A stretch of 64,000 nt of DNA, from contig DYEO01000084.1 in NCBI GenBank assembly GCA_020725665.1, forward strand, positions 17,608-81,607, written 5' to 3'. A model generated the notes under the pieces. The model was not told where the DNA came from, did not search any database, and was given only the letters and a program-made list of their open reading frames with translations. Below are positions 8,898 to 17,653 of the stretch, in pieces (positions within the stretch are counted from its first letter, which is position 1; every line of letters starts with the position of its first letter). Source of the stretch: Dethiobacter sp. Its GTDB lineage: Bacteria > Bacillota > Dethiobacteria > DTU022 > UBA8154. Both the position numbers and the translations under genes were made by a program.

Positions 8898-9317
8898 CTA
8901 GCCCAGCTCTGCCACCAGTTCCTCCACATACTTTTTAACCGCATCACGCACGGAACGAAAGGCCGCTAAGACCTCTGCGCTGCTCCCCTCTGCCCTGGCC
9001 GGGTCAGGCAAGGACCAGTGCCGTTTCTCCACTCTTCCGGGGACGGCCGGGCAACTCTCCCGGGCATCGCCACAGAGCGTAATAACCAGGTCCACATTCT
9101 GCAGCATTTCCGGAACGAAGGCAGTGGAGCTCTGGCCCGTAATATCCACACCAACCTCTTCCATCACCTGAACTGCCCGGGGATTAATGCCTACCGGTGC
9201 GATCCCGGCACTGCAAACCTCCATCAGCTCACCCCCCAGCCGGCGGGCAAAACCCTCCGCCATCTGGCTGCGGCAGGAATTGCCTGTACAGAGAAAAAGC
9301 ACTTTCTTCTTTGCCAT
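8898..9317 (-). CDS. arsC: arsenate reductase, thioredoxin-coupled (low-MW phosphatase fold)
   Basis: 139 residues, typical length. The P-loop CTGNSCR is at residues 10-16 (nucleophile Cys10) and the redox Cys pair is in TLCGDARESC (Cys81 and Cys88), the arrangement of Bacillus-type ArsC. It reduces arsenate to arsenite through thioredoxin. The SD GGAGGAGG lies about 13 nt upstream, a little far. No arsR, arsB or acr3 is adjacent, so it is an orphan; a protein tyrosine phosphatase role is a weaker alternative because the distal Cys pair is conserved. Confidence 0.88.
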   Translation of the reverse strand: MAKKKVLFLCTGNSCRSQMAEGFARRLGGELMEVCSAGIAPVGINPRAVQVMEEVGVDITGQSSTAFVPEMLQNVDLVITLCGDARESCPAVPGRVEKRHWSLPDPARAEGSSAEVLAAFRSVRDAVKKYVEELVAELG

Positions 9318-9451
9318 TTTCTTTTTTCGTCCTCCTCCGGTGTTTTAAACCTTCAGACGGCGCCTTGGTGTTCAGGCATCTCCTTAAAGCGGCATTGGTC
9401 TGGTAAGATGCCTTTGCAACCTCTTTCGCCGCAGCTTTCTTTACCTTCACC

Positions 9452-9531
9452 GTCAACTATCCACTGGCGGGCGGCTGTGGACAGCCGCCCCTACACGGGC
9501 GGGCACGGAGACCCGCACCTTGTCAACTGTC
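9452..9531. repeat. double GC-rich hairpin repeat after murC
   Basis: First hairpin GGGCGGCTGT (9469-9478) / ACAGCCGCCC (9481-9490) followed by CTAC. The second, degenerate GGGCGGG (9497-9503) / CCCGCAC copy is followed by TGTCAACTGTCA (9521-9532), which contains the murC stop codon (TGA on the minus strand). GTCAACTATCCACT lies on the other side. Confidence 0.8.
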
Positions 9532-10942
9532 AGCATCCGGCCCCTCCGGGACGAAGCATGGCAACACCGTTCTGCTGCGCCAACGCATCGAGAAAGCGGC
9601 ACCCCACCAGCCAGATATCCCCGGCCCCCATGGTGATGACCAGGTCACCGGCGCGGGAAATTTGCTGCAGCGCGGCGAGGATCTGTTCCTTGCCGGATAA
9701 AAAATGGGCGCCGCGGTGACCCTGCCCCTGCAGTTTTTCGGCGAGCCTGCCGGCAGAAATTCCGGGGATGGGTTCCTCTCCCGCGGCATAAATGTCGTCC
9801 AACAACAGTATATCGGCCTTGTGAAAGGCTTGAAGGAATTCGGACCAGAGAAAATGGGTGCGGGTATAGCGGTGGGGTTGAAAGACACAGATGACGCGCC
9901 GGCCGCTCTGGTGTGCCGCCTCGAGCGTGGCCCGGATTTCCGTGGGGTGATGGGCATAATCATCCACAACCATAATATCTCCCGCTTCTCCCACAATCTC
10001 AAAGCGGCGCTTCACTCCGTTAAAAGTATGCAGAGCTTCCCCCATCGTCCTTAAATCAACGCCGCAGCTGTGGGCTGCAGCCATCGCCCCCAGAGCATTG
10101 AGCACGTTATGGCGTCCGGGTACCCGCAGGGAGAACTCACCTATGTATTTATCATTTTGATAGACGGGAAAACGGGATCCCAGGCCCTCCAAAGTCACTT
10201 TCCCGGCACGAAAATCCGCTGTCTCGTCAAAGCCGTATGTCACTACGGAGGGGCGAAGCTGCGGGCGCAATTCCCGGAGCACGGGATCATCGGCGCAGAG
10301 AACCGCTATCCCTCCCGCTTTTACGTTATTGATAAAAGCTCTGTAAGCTGTGATCAGACGTGCAAAATCGCCGCCGTAATGTTCCAGGTGATCCGCTTCA
10401 ATATTGGTAACAAGGGCCAATTCAGGGCGATAGCGCATGAATGAATGATCACTCTCGCAGGCTTCGGCCACCACGTGCCGGCCTTTTCCCAGGCGGGCGT
10501 TTCCCCCGAAAAAAGAGACCTCACCGCCGATTATAGCCGTGGGATCGAGCCCCCCCTTCACCAAAAGCAGAGCGGCCATGGCTGTAGTGGTGGTCTTGCC
10601 ATGCGCCCCGGCGATGGCCACTCCCGCCTTCTCATTAAAAACAGCAGCCAAAAGCTCCGAACGGTGCCATAGGGGCAAACCCCGCTCCCGCGCCGCCAGC
10701 AGCTCCGGGTTATCCCCGGGAATCGCCGTGGAATAGACCACCAGTTCCGCATCTCCCAGTTGCTCCTCCCGGTGGCCGGTAAAAATCCTGGCCCCGCTCT
10801 GCTTCAGCAGCCGTGTCAGGCCGCAATCCCGCAGATCTGAACCACTTACGGTATAGCCGCCCTGTAACAGCACAAAAGCCAGAGCGCTCATACCATAGCC
10901 GCCAATCCCGATAAAATGAACCCTTTTTATGCCCGACAACAA
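9530..10942 (-). CDS. murC: UDP-N-acetylmuramate--L-alanine ligase
   Basis: Cytoplasmic peptidoglycan ligase adding L-Ala to UDP-MurNAc; 470 residues, normal length. The N-terminal Rossmann motif is GIGGYGMSA (about 12-20), the ATP loop GAHGKTTTT is at about 112-120, and the Mur C-terminal domain is complete. The start is TTG at 10942, six nt after GAAGGGG; a second TTG follows at once. It is not in a dcw cluster here. The last codon and stop fall into an intergenic repeat. An extended -10 site lies about 60 nt upstream. Confidence 0.95.
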   Translation of the reverse strand: MLSGIKRVHFIGIGGYGMSALAFVLLQGGYTVSGSDLRDCGLTRLLKQSGARIFTGHREEQLGDAELVVYSTAIPGDNPELLAARERGLPLWHRSELLAAVFNEKAGVAIAGAHGKTTTTAMAALLLVKGGLDPTAIIGGEVSFFGGNARLGKGRHVVAEACESDHSFMRYRPELALVTNIEADHLEHYGGDFARLITAYRAFINNVKAGGIAVLCADDPVLRELRPQLRPSVVTYGFDETADFRAGKVTLEGLGSRFPVYQNDKYIGEFSLRVPGRHNVLNALGAMAAAHSCGVDLRTMGEALHTFNGVKRRFEIVGEAGDIMVVDDYAHHPTEIRATLEAAHQSGRRVICVFQPHRYTRTHFLWSEFLQAFHKADILLLDDIYAAGEEPIPGISAGRLAEKLQGQGHRGAHFLSGKEQILAALQQISRAGDLVITMGAGDIWLVGCRFLDALAQQNGVAMLRPGGAGC

Positions 10943-11001
10943 AAAAACCCCTTCTCTCCATGCATTATCTTGATCCCGACCACCTGCACACTATAGCAGA
11001 C

Positions 11002-11010
11002 ATTATACCA
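11002..11010 (-). promoter_or_regulatory. extended -10 element for murC
   Basis: On the minus strand TGG-TATAAT (-10 at 11007-11002), about 60 nt before the murC start. No good -35 is seen, consistent with an extended -10 promoter. Confidence 0.45.
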
Positions 11011-11160
11011 TATTCTCCAGATTATTGGGATGTGATTGCCATCTCCTGATTGCCCCAACCCTTACATGATCCGGCACAGAAAAAAGCCTTACGATTTTTA
11101 TGTAAACAATTTTTATGTTCTAAAGTAGCAGGAAGCGGCATATAATTCTAGGTTAACAAG

Positions 11161-11245
11161 TTTCCCACAAAGTAATTCACAGTATCCACAGAGTTATCCA
11201 CAAGATAAAGCCAAGTAATTCCTTGTTTCCCGAAATCTATCCACA
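11161..11245 (+). promoter_or_regulatory. cluster of DnaA-box-like 9-mers
   Basis: In the 334-bp gap between tsaD and murC, four same-orientation matches: TTTCCCACA (11161-11169), GTATCCACA (11182-11190), the perfect consensus TTATCCACA (11194-11202) and CTATCCACA (11237-11245). The rest of the gap is AT-rich and holds no gene. It could bind DnaA, either to regulate murC or as a titration/replication site. No dnaA or dnaN gene is in the window. Confidence 0.5.
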
Positions 11246-11276
11246 AGCACCGCTTGAGGTTACATAAACCAGTAAA

Positions 11277-12299
11277 CTAGACACTTTCCAATGCGAGGGT
11301 GGAGACAGCATTAAGGGTGGGGGAAGCAAGCCGCCCCCTGCGCAGGGCATAGTATCCCGCCGCCCCGATCATGGCACCGTTGTCGGTGCAAAGCTGAGGG
11401 GGGGGAGAGATAAATTCAACCCCTTCCTCCACCATGCGGCGGCGCATACGGCGCCGCAGTTCACTGTTGGCGGCCACACCGCCTGCCAGCAAAAGCTGCC
11501 GGGCAGGATACTGCCGCAGTGCCAGGGTCGTTTTCTCTACCAGCACATCCACCACCGCTTCCTGGAAAGCGGCGGCAAGGTCCTCCATTTTCACCGAACC
11601 CTTCTCCTTCTCCCGGCGCATAAAGTTCAGCACTGCTGTCTTCAGCCCGCTAAAACTGAAATCCAATTTGCCCTCTTCACTCATGAGAGCGCGGGGAAAG
11701 GAAAAGGCGGAAGGATCCCCGCACTGGGCCAGTTTCTCTATGGCCGGACCGCCGGGGAATCCGAGGGAGAGGGCCCGGGCCACCTTGTCAAAAACCTCGC
11801 CGGCGGCATCGTCCCGCGTCCGGCCGATTACAGATAATTCTCCGTGATCCCGCATGTAGATGAGGGATGTATGCCCACCGGATACAACCAGACAGAGAAT
11901 AGGAAAAATGATGGCAGCGCCGGTAAGAAAATTGGCATAAATATGCCCCTCTATGTGGTTTACAGCAATGAGAGGCAAATCCAGAGCAAAGGAGAGGGCC
12001 TTGGCTGTGGCTACGCCCACAAGCAGCGAGCCTACGAGCCCGGGACCGTGGGAGACGGCTATCCCTTCCAGTTCTCCGAAAGTCACCCCCCCTTTGGCCA
12101 GAGCTTCATCAATAACCGGGTTGATCATTTCCAGGTGGCGGCGGGAGGCAATCTCCGGGACGATCCCGCCAAAACGATGGTGCAGATCATTCTGGGAAGA
12201 TATTATATTACTGAGGATATGGCGCCCGTTGAGCACCACAGCCGCCGCCGTATCGTCACAGCTGCTTTCCAATCCGAGGATTAGCGTGCGGTGGGGCAT
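11277..12299 (-). CDS. tsaD: tRNA N6-adenosine threonylcarbamoyltransferase
   Basis: Transfers the threonylcarbamoyl group to A37 of ANN-decoding tRNAs with TsaB and TsaE; 340 residues, normal length. Start ATG 12299 (MPHRTLILG) with AAGGAAG about 11 nt upstream; a GTG at 12311 would overlap the SD. The ASKHA fold begins LGLESSCDD. Metal-binding His115 and His119 lie in NHIEGH, and SRRHLEM and a C-terminal CTDNGAMIG are present. Last gene of the tsaE-tsaB-rimI-tsaD run. Confidence 0.95.
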   Translation of the reverse strand: MPHRTLILGLESSCDDTAAAVVLNGRHILSNIISSQNDLHHRFGGIVPEIASRRHLEMINPVIDEALAKGGVTFGELEGIAVSHGPGLVGSLLVGVATAKALSFALDLPLIAVNHIEGHIYANFLTGAAIIFPILCLVVSGGHTSLIYMRDHGELSVIGRTRDDAAGEVFDKVARALSLGFPGGPAIEKLAQCGDPSAFSFPRALMSEEGKLDFSFSGLKTAVLNFMRREKEKGSVKMEDLAAAFQEAVVDVLVEKTTLALRQYPARQLLLAGGVAANSELRRRMRRRMVEEGVEFISPPPQLCTDNGAMIGAAGYYALRRGRLASPTLNAVSTLALESV

Positions 12300-12338
12300 A
12301 AAAGCAAGCACTTCCTTTCGCCCTGTATTGCATTGGCC

Positions 12339-12800
12339 TTAAAGGCCTGTTGTGCCGAAATTCCGCGCCATTACCAGCGCGTCCTCGTCAAGATAGTATT
12401 TTTTCCTTATACCCCTGATTTTAAAACCGAACTTCTCGTAAAGATTGCGGGCCGCCTCGTTGGAATCCCGCACCTCCAGAAAAACCTGGCGCGCTCCACG
12501 CTCATACGCCAGCTCCATCAGGGAGGTAAGCAGAACGCTCCCCGTCCCTGTGCGGCGATAAAGGGGATGAACCGCCAGCGTGGTTATGTGTGCCTCATCA
12601 AAGAGTACCCAGCATCCGGCATAACCGGTTATTTTGCCGTTTTCCCCTGTATGCGCCACCAGATAACAGGCATAGTTGTTGTCACGCAATTCCTTTTCAA
12701 AAGAGCCGCGCGACCAGGGCAGGGGGAAGGAACTTTTTTCTATTTCCATAACCTGATCCAGGTCATCGGTCGTCATATTCCTGATCTTCGGGGAGAGCAA
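12339..12800 (-). CDS. rimI: ribosomal protein S18-alanine N-acetyltransferase
   Basis: GNAT-family acetyltransferase, 153 residues. Acetyl-CoA loop at VHPLYRRTGTGSVL (about 77-90), followed by LEVRDSNEAARNLYEKFGF, the RimI signature. The TTG start at 12800 follows directly after the tsaB stop (TAG TTG), with AAAGGAG about 11 nt upstream inside tsaB, so it is translationally coupled. It lies in its usual position between tsaB and tsaD. Confidence 0.92.
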   Translation of the reverse strand: MLSPKIRNMTTDDLDQVMEIEKSSFPLPWSRGSFEKELRDNNYACYLVAHTGENGKITGYAGCWVLFDEAHITTLAVHPLYRRTGTGSVLLTSLMELAYERGARQVFLEVRDSNEAARNLYEKFGFKIRGIRKKYYLDEDALVMARNFGTTGL

Positions 12801-13514
12801 CTAACTGTCGACTCCTTTCTGCTGTTCCAACAGGCGCCGCTGTGCCTCCGGGAGACGGAGGTAAAAAGGTTCAAGTGCATAGAGGGATGTGGCCCCCTTT
12901 TCCAGCCAGCTTACAAATCCTTGCTGCAGGACAAAGGAGGCGCGATTGAGGGATGTGGTAAAAGACATCTCCCGGTAATGGTTGCCCAGAATCGGCTGGA
13001 GCGTTTGACGGCAGGCAGGGAGATTGTCTCCGAGAAAGATGACATCTTCCTCACGGGACTGGAGTATCTGGCCCAACTTTTTAAGGGAGACGGCCTGCGG
13101 GGGCTCCAGTTCCTGCAGGGAAGGGCCACCGCCGCGGTAAACAGCCGTATAAACTTGTCCCCGGCGTGCATCCAGGAGGGGGCAGATTAGTGCGGGGAAA
13201 AAAGCACAGCCCCCCGCCAGGGCTTCCAGGGTATTGACGCCGATCAGGGGGATCCCCAAACCCTGAGCAAGGCCGCGCGCCGTAGCCACGCCGATGCGAA
13301 TGCCCGTAAAAGATCCCGGGCCGATGGCCACAGCAATCCCCTGCAGCTGCCTGCGTTGGACTTCGCAATCCCGCAGCAGGGAAATAAGCAGGGGCATCAG
13401 ACGCTGGGAGTGGTTTTTTTTAATGTTCAGCAAGTATTCGCCCATGAGCCGGCCTTCTTCCCCCAGGGCCACGCTACAAACCGCCGTGGTGGTATCCAAC
13501 GCTAAAAACAGCAT
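12801..13514 (-). CDS. tsaB: tRNA threonylcarbamoyladenosine biosynthesis protein TsaB
   Basis: 237 residues; inactive ASKHA-fold scaffold partner of TsaD. Start ATG 13514 (MLFLALDTTT), with AAGGAG upstream inside tsaE; a GTG at 13526 is too close to the SD. GPGSFTGIRIGV is the family signature. It overlaps tsaE by 13 nt and is followed by rimI without a gap. Confidence 0.93.
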   Translation of the reverse strand: MLFLALDTTTAVCSVALGEEGRLMGEYLLNIKKNHSQRLMPLLISLLRDCEVQRRQLQGIAVAIGPGSFTGIRIGVATARGLAQGLGIPLIGVNTLEALAGGCAFFPALICPLLDARRGQVYTAVYRGGGPSLQELEPPQAVSLKKLGQILQSREEDVIFLGDNLPACRQTLQPILGNHYREMSFTTSLNRASFVLQQGFVSWLEKGATSLYALEPFYLRLPEAQRRLLEQQKGVDS

Positions 13515-13996
13515 TGCCTGCTCCACTCCTTTAAAAGGGCTCTATCCACATCACCTTTCAGGCTGACATACAGGAGCCGCGTCTCCTCGCCCCCCTCTCC
13601 GTTACGGGCGATCGTAATCTCCAGCCTGGCCGGCGGCAGGGCGCGCGCAAACTTTCCGGCCCACTCCACGAGGACGACTCCCTCGCCGTAAAAATACTCT
13701 TCCAATCCGAGGCAGGCCAGTTCGTCCTCTTCATCCAGACGGTAAAAGTCAAAATGGTAAAAAACGAGCCGGCCCTCGTAAACATTCATCAGCACAAAAG
13801 AAGGGCTGGTGACCGGCTCCCGGACCCCGAGCCCCAGGCCCACTCCCTGGGCAAAAACCGTCTTTCCCACTCCCAGTTCACCGTCCAGGGTGATAACCGT
13901 GCCGCCCGGAACAATTTCCCCCAGGCACCGGCCCATCTCCCGGGTCTCTGCGCTGCCCGCGCTTTTTAATATAAGCAAATTCTCACACCCTGTCAC
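13502..13996 (-). CDS. tsaE: tRNA threonylcarbamoyladenosine biosynthesis ATPase TsaE
   Basis: ATPase of the t6A complex, about 164 residues. Walker A GELGVGKT at 39-46, then TSPSFVLMN and FYHFDFYRL, typical of TsaE. The first codon is uncertain: GTG 13996 lacks a clear SD, and a TTG seven codons in is possible. First gene of the t6A-RimI operon, divergent from the PRC-barrel gene. Confidence 0.92.
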   Translation of the reverse strand: MTGCENLLILKSAGSAETREMGRCLGEIVPGGTVITLDGELGVGKTVFAQGVGLGLGVREPVTSPSFVLMNVYEGRLVFYHFDFYRLDEEDELACLGLEEYFYGEGVVLVEWAGKFARALPPARLEITIARNGEGGEETRLLYVSLKGDVDRALLKEWSRQCCF

Positions 13997-14186
13997 ATTG
14001 GCTCACGTTTTTGATCAATATTATATCTTTACACTAATTTTAACGGCAATACAAATATTTTGCAAATAAGTTATAATATTTATGAGTACTCTATTAGCAT
14101 TACGCTGTATTGAACGGGTAACGGGCAAATAAAAGTGCCTGAGAATAGGGATAATGAGACTAAGCATAAAAAAAGGAGGAGTAAAA

Positions 14187-15083
14187 ATGAGGGCAAGGCA
14201 ACTTAAAGGATTTCCCGTAATTGATCTTAACAACGGCGTCATGATCGGCCGTGTGCAGGATCTGGCAGTAGATCCCGCTCAAAAAAGGGTGGCGGCCCTG
14301 GTGGTCGGGGAGAAAGGGCTGCTCAAGGGAAAAGGAAGAATCATTCCCTTCGCGCAGGTGCACAGCATTGGCAGAGATGCCGTCACCATCGGGGGTGAGG
14401 CAGAGAGATACGGAGAAGAGGCGGCAGCGGAGCGGCTGCAGCCCTATTCCTTCCTTGGAAACAGCGTAATCAGCAGCAGAGGTGATTACATAGCAAGGGT
14501 ACACGATTATACCTTCTCCACCGCAAACGGAGATTTGGAAAGCCTGCTGCTCCATGACTTCAAGGAAAGGGACAAAAAGAACCGGGAAATATCCCTGCTG
14601 GTGGAAGGAGTCCATAGCCTGGGCCAGGATTACATTATTGCCGCAGCCGGCTACACCGCGTACCTGCGTGAGCTTTCTGCGGAAGAGCAAGCAGCACCGG
14701 CAGAGGGAGAAGAAGCACCTTATACGAATATGGGACCGGAAGAAACGGAAGATATGGGAAAGGATACCTTCAATATGCGTGGGCGAATCGGTGAACTCTG
14801 GGATCGGGTGGAACGGGAAATAAGCCGTGAAGGCAAGGAACTGGCCTTTGAAACCCGGGAGCAGGTAAAGACGTACATTCGGGGCAAGAAGGCGGGCTAT
14901 ACGGTTAAAAATAACCGCGGGAACTTCCTGGTCCGGAGCGGGGAAGTGATCACCGGCGAGATTATCAGCGAAGCCGAAGCACAGGAACGGCTGGCCCCTC
15001 TCTTTTTCTCCGTCTTCTCCGGCGAGGTTGAAGACAGCCTGAAAATCATCAGTGACCGTATCAGCCGCATCTTTAAAGGTTGA
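14187..15083 (+). CDS. PRC-barrel domain protein
   Basis: 298 residues. ATG at 14187 has GGAGGAG 5 nt upstream, better than the in-frame ATG at 14154. Two PRC-barrel-like beta domains are visible (about 1-80 starting LKGFPVIDLNNGVMIGRV, and about 90-165 starting GNSVISSRGDYIARV). An acidic linker and a charged helical C-terminal third follow. PRC barrels in Firmicutes are linked to RNA processing or sporulation proteins; the function here is unknown. The stop codon lies inside the TTGACAG border of an intergenic repeat. Confidence 0.75.
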   Translation: MRARQLKGFPVIDLNNGVMIGRVQDLAVDPAQKRVAALVVGEKGLLKGKGRIIPFAQVHSIGRDAVTIGGEAERYGEEAAAERLQPYSFLGNSVISSRGDYIARVHDYTFSTANGDLESLLLHDFKERDKKNREISLLVEGVHSLGQDYIIAAAGYTAYLRELSAEEQAAPAEGEEAPYTNMGPEETEDMGKDTFNMRGRIGELWDRVEREISREGKELAFETREQVKTYIRGKKAGYTVKNNRGNFLVRSGEVITGEIISEAEAQERLAPLFFSVFSGEVEDSLKIISDRISRIFKG

Positions 15084-15142
15084 CAGCAGGGCGGGCACAG
15101 AGACCCGCCCCTGCACTGTCTACTCTCAACTGTCAATTGTTA
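15080..15142. repeat. complete composite intergenic repeat between convergent genes
   Basis: Left border TTGACAG (15080-15086), hairpin GGGCGGG (15089-15095) / CCCGCCC (15104-15110), right border CAACTGTCAATTGTTAA. TTGACAG and CTGTCAA are inverted copies. The left border supplies the TGA of the PRC-barrel gene and the right border the TAA of hisC. The clearest full-length copy in the window. Confidence 0.85.
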
Positions 15143-16243
15143 ATTCATTTCCTTAAGCGTTTCCTCCAGGGTACGGATAAAGCGCCGGTTTTGCTCCTCC
15201 GTGCCGAAGGAGACCCTTATGAACTGCGGGTAACCGAAGATATCCCCCGTGCGCACGATTACGCCCTTCTGCAACAATTTCTGGAAGAGGGTTTTTGAAT
15301 CCACCCCCACCTCCACGAAGATAAAATTGGATTGGGAGGGTACATAGTAAAGGCCCATGCGTTCGAATTCCTTTGCCAGGTATGCACGCCCCTGCGTGTT
15401 GGCTTCGCGCACCGCCAGCATATGCTCCTTGTCCTCCAGGGCAGCCCGGGCGGCGATTTGGGCCACAGCATTTACGTTAAAAGGCTCCCGCACCGTGTTG
15501 ATATCGGTTATAATCTCCTCGCTTGCCAGTCCGTAACCCACGCGCAGCCCGGCAAGGCCGTAGATCTTGGAGAAGGTACGGTAGATGAGCACATTATAAC
15601 CTTCTTTTAAGAATTCAATGCTGCGTGCGTAGGTGGGGTCGGTCACGTATTCGTAGTAGGCTTCATCCATCACCACCAGGATGCGGGAAGGCACCTGTTT
15701 CATAAACTCCGCCAGTTCAGCATGGCTGAGCATTGCCCCCGTGGGATTGTTCGGGTTGCAGATATAAATGATCTTTGTGCGGTCGGTAATCGCCGCCAGC
15801 ATGGCGGGCAGATCATGGCGGAAATCAATGGAAGGAACGCGCACGGGGACTGCATCCATTACACGCGCCGTGAATTCATATTCGGAAAAGGTGGGGTGGG
15901 ACATGATAATCTCGTCCCCCGGATTTAAGTAAGCCATCCCCGAGAAAGTAATAAGTTCGTCGGCCCCGTTGCCGCAGATTATGTTTTTGTCCGTCACACC
16001 GAGGTGCACAGCCAGGGCCTGCTTGAGGTAATAGGCGTTGCCGTCCGGGTAGAGGCTGAGTTTCGGCAGGTAAGCTTTAATCGCTTCCATTACCCTGGGA
16101 GAAGGGCCAAGGGGGTTTTCATTGGAAGCCATCTTGATAACGTCAGTTATACCCAGTTCCCGTTCAACCTCTTCGATAGGTTTACCCGGCACGTAAGGGA
16201 TGATCGGTTCCAGGCAAGCCCGTTTTTTGAATTCCTTAACCAT
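15140..16243 (-). CDS. hisC: histidinol-phosphate aminotransferase
   Basis: PLP-dependent fold-type I aminotransferase of histidine synthesis, 367 residues. SNENPLGPSP near 40, CNPNNPTG near 162-169 and the PLP lysine in RTFSKIYGLAG (Lys226) are all in place. Start ATG 16243 with AAAGGAAG upstream. No other his gene is adjacent; an orphan HisC may also act on aromatic amino acids. The TAA stop is within a repeat border. Confidence 0.88.
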   Translation of the reverse strand: MVKEFKKRACLEPIIPYVPGKPIEEVERELGITDVIKMASNENPLGPSPRVMEAIKAYLPKLSLYPDGNAYYLKQALAVHLGVTDKNIICGNGADELITFSGMAYLNPGDEIIMSHPTFSEYEFTARVMDAVPVRVPSIDFRHDLPAMLAAITDRTKIIYICNPNNPTGAMLSHAELAEFMKQVPSRILVVMDEAYYEYVTDPTYARSIEFLKEGYNVLIYRTFSKIYGLAGLRVGYGLASEEIITDINTVREPFNVNAVAQIAARAALEDKEHMLAVREANTQGRAYLAKEFERMGLYYVPSQSNFIFVEVGVDSKTLFQKLLQKGVIVRTGDIFGYPQFIRVSFGTEEQNRRFIRTLEETLKEMN

Positions 16244-16361
16244 CGTTTCACTTCCTTTATTTTTTTTAGAAACCTGAAAAAAGATAACTGATTATATATT
16301 TTTGCTTCTACAAAGAGATGGGGAAATCCTTCTTTTATTTGATAATTAAGAGCTGATAAGC

Positions 16362-16420
16362 GGGCGGGCACAGAGACCCGCCCCTTGTCACCTGGGCATA
16401 CGTCAACTTTCAACTGTCAA
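16362..16420. repeat. GC-rich hairpin repeat with GTCAACTTTCAACTGTCAA tail
   Basis: GGGCGGG (16362-16368), CACAGAGA, CCCGCCC (16377-16383), then a tail with GTCAAC/TCAACTGTCAAC units to about 16421. The tail contains the TGA stop of the Nudix gene (minus strand, 16412-16410). Confidence 0.85.
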
Positions 16421-16961
16421 CTGCCAAATGTTTTGCCGCTAGCAACAGACCGGCAATTGTCTTGCCGTCGTCAATCTCCTGCGCCATAATTCTGTTTAGG
16501 GCCTCACGAAAAGGCAGGCTCAGAACATTCAGGAACTCCCCTTCTTCTCCCGGCACCTCCTGGCGCACCAGGTCTGTTGCCAAATAGAGATGGATTTCTT
16601 CATTACAGAAACCGGGAGACGAATAATAAAAAGCGATGCGCCGTATCTGCCGCGGGTAATAGCCAATCTCCTCCACCAGTTCGCGACGTGCACAATCCAG
16701 GGGATCTTCCCCCGGCTCCAGCTTTCCCGCGGGGATCTCCAGCAGCATCTTCTCCAGCGGTTTGCGAAACTGGCGTACCAGGTAGACCTGATTATTTTCA
16801 TCCACGGGAACAATAGCCACCGCTCCCACATGCTCCACGATCTCCCGTTCACTCTCCCGCCCTCCCGGCAGCTGCACCCTGTCCACTTTAACCCTGATTA
16901 CTTTGCCATCAAAGATACTTCGGCTCTCTATCGTTTTCTCCGTCAAATCCATCCTTATCAT
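16410..16961 (-). CDS. Nudix hydrolase, ADP-ribose pyrophosphatase type
   Basis: 183 residues. A complete Nudix box (GX5EX7REUXEEXGU) spans about 79-101, and the architecture fits NudF-type ADP-ribose pyrophosphatase, which cleaves ADP-ribose to AMP and ribose-5-phosphate. ATG 16961 has GAGGAG close upstream. The last residues and stop (VDS then TGA) are encoded by the repeat tail. An extended -10 lies at 17016-17024. Confidence 0.88.
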   Translation of the reverse strand: MIRMDLTEKTIESRSIFDGKVIRVKVDRVQLPGGRESEREIVEHVGAVAIVPVDENNQVYLVRQFRKPLEKMLLEIPAGKLEPGEDPLDCARRELVEEIGYYPRQIRRIAFYYSSPGFCNEEIHLYLATDLVRQEVPGEEGEFLNVLSLPFREALNRIMAQEIDDGKTIAGLLLAAKHLAVDS

Positions 16962-17015
16962 TCACACTCCTCTTGCGCCGCGATTGCCTTTTTACCCGCC
17001 CGCGGGTGTCGGTAC

Positions 17016-17024
17016 ATTATAGCA
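17016..17024 (-). promoter_or_regulatory. extended -10 promoter element for the Nudix gene
   Basis: Minus-strand TGC-TATAAT with the -10 at 17021-17016, about 55 nt before the Nudix start. No clear -35. Confidence 0.45.
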
Positions 17025-17105
17025 TGAAGAACTATACTAAACCACTGCCGCTTAAATCAGTACCCGCTAATAAGCTCTGGGGGTGTACGCATGAGGTAAA
17101 AATTC

Positions 17106-17140
17106 TAAGCCCCCGGTAACGGTTTTTACCGGGGGGCTTA
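17106..17140. terminator. strong hairpin between divergent genes
   Basis: TAAGCCCCCGGTAA (17106-17119) pairs with TTACCGGGGGGCTTA (17126-17140), one bulged G, loop CGGTTT. It lies between two divergent genes, so it terminates neither. Read on the minus strand it is followed by AGAATTTTTACC. It may be a leftover terminator from a lost gene. Confidence 0.5.
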
Positions 17141-17221
17141 TTCCTATCCCATTTTTCCCCATTTTTTCTTGAAATTATTGGGATTTTAATGTATTATAAA
17201 CAAAAGAGAGAGGTATGGTTT

Positions 17222-17653
17222 ATGAATAACATTTCTTTATCACAAAAAGAAAGACTTACGGAGTTATTCAATAAAAACAATATTGTAGCCGTTTACCTGT
17301 TTGGGTCAAGAGCCGAAGGAACGTCAAATGAGGACAGCGATTATGATTTTGGCATTTTATTGGAAGCTCCTGATAAATTGGCTATTGCACAAATATTGCT
17401 GGATCTTGAAGTAGAAGCAGCAAACATTTTAAATAAAGAAGTAGATGTGATCATTTTAAATACTGCCACAATCGAACAAAAATATCTTATTTTTAGCCGT
17501 GGAATAGTATTTTACTGCAAAGATAACGATATACGCACGGATTTTGAGGATATAATAATCAGAGACTACCTTGATTTCAAACCGTTTCTGGAACAATACC
17601 GCCGGGAATTCAGGGAAGCCATAGAGGAAGGTGACTTTTATGCTAAACCATGA
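17222..17653 (+). CDS. mntA: MntA-type minimal nucleotidyltransferase antitoxin
   Basis: 143 residues; start ATG 17222 with AGAGAGG 8 nt upstream. The motif GSX10DXD is exact: Gly28-Ser29, Asp40, Asp42. In type VII systems MntA AMPylates the Tyr of the HepT toxin and inactivates it. The gene overlaps hepT by 14 nt. The base composition is much more AT-rich than the flanking genes, suggesting acquisition. Confidence 0.88.
   Translation: MNNISLSQKERLTELFNKNNIVAVYLFGSRAEGTSNEDSDYDFGILLEAPDKLAIAQILLDLEVEAANILNKEVDVIILNTATIEQKYLIFSRGIVFYCKDNDIRTDFEDIIIRDYLDFKPFLEQYRREFREAIEEGDFYAKP

Noticed and set aside
11161..11245. Chromosomal origin of replication
   Set aside because: DnaA-like boxes are present, but dnaA, dnaN and other oriC neighbours are missing, so only a DnaA-box cluster is claimed.
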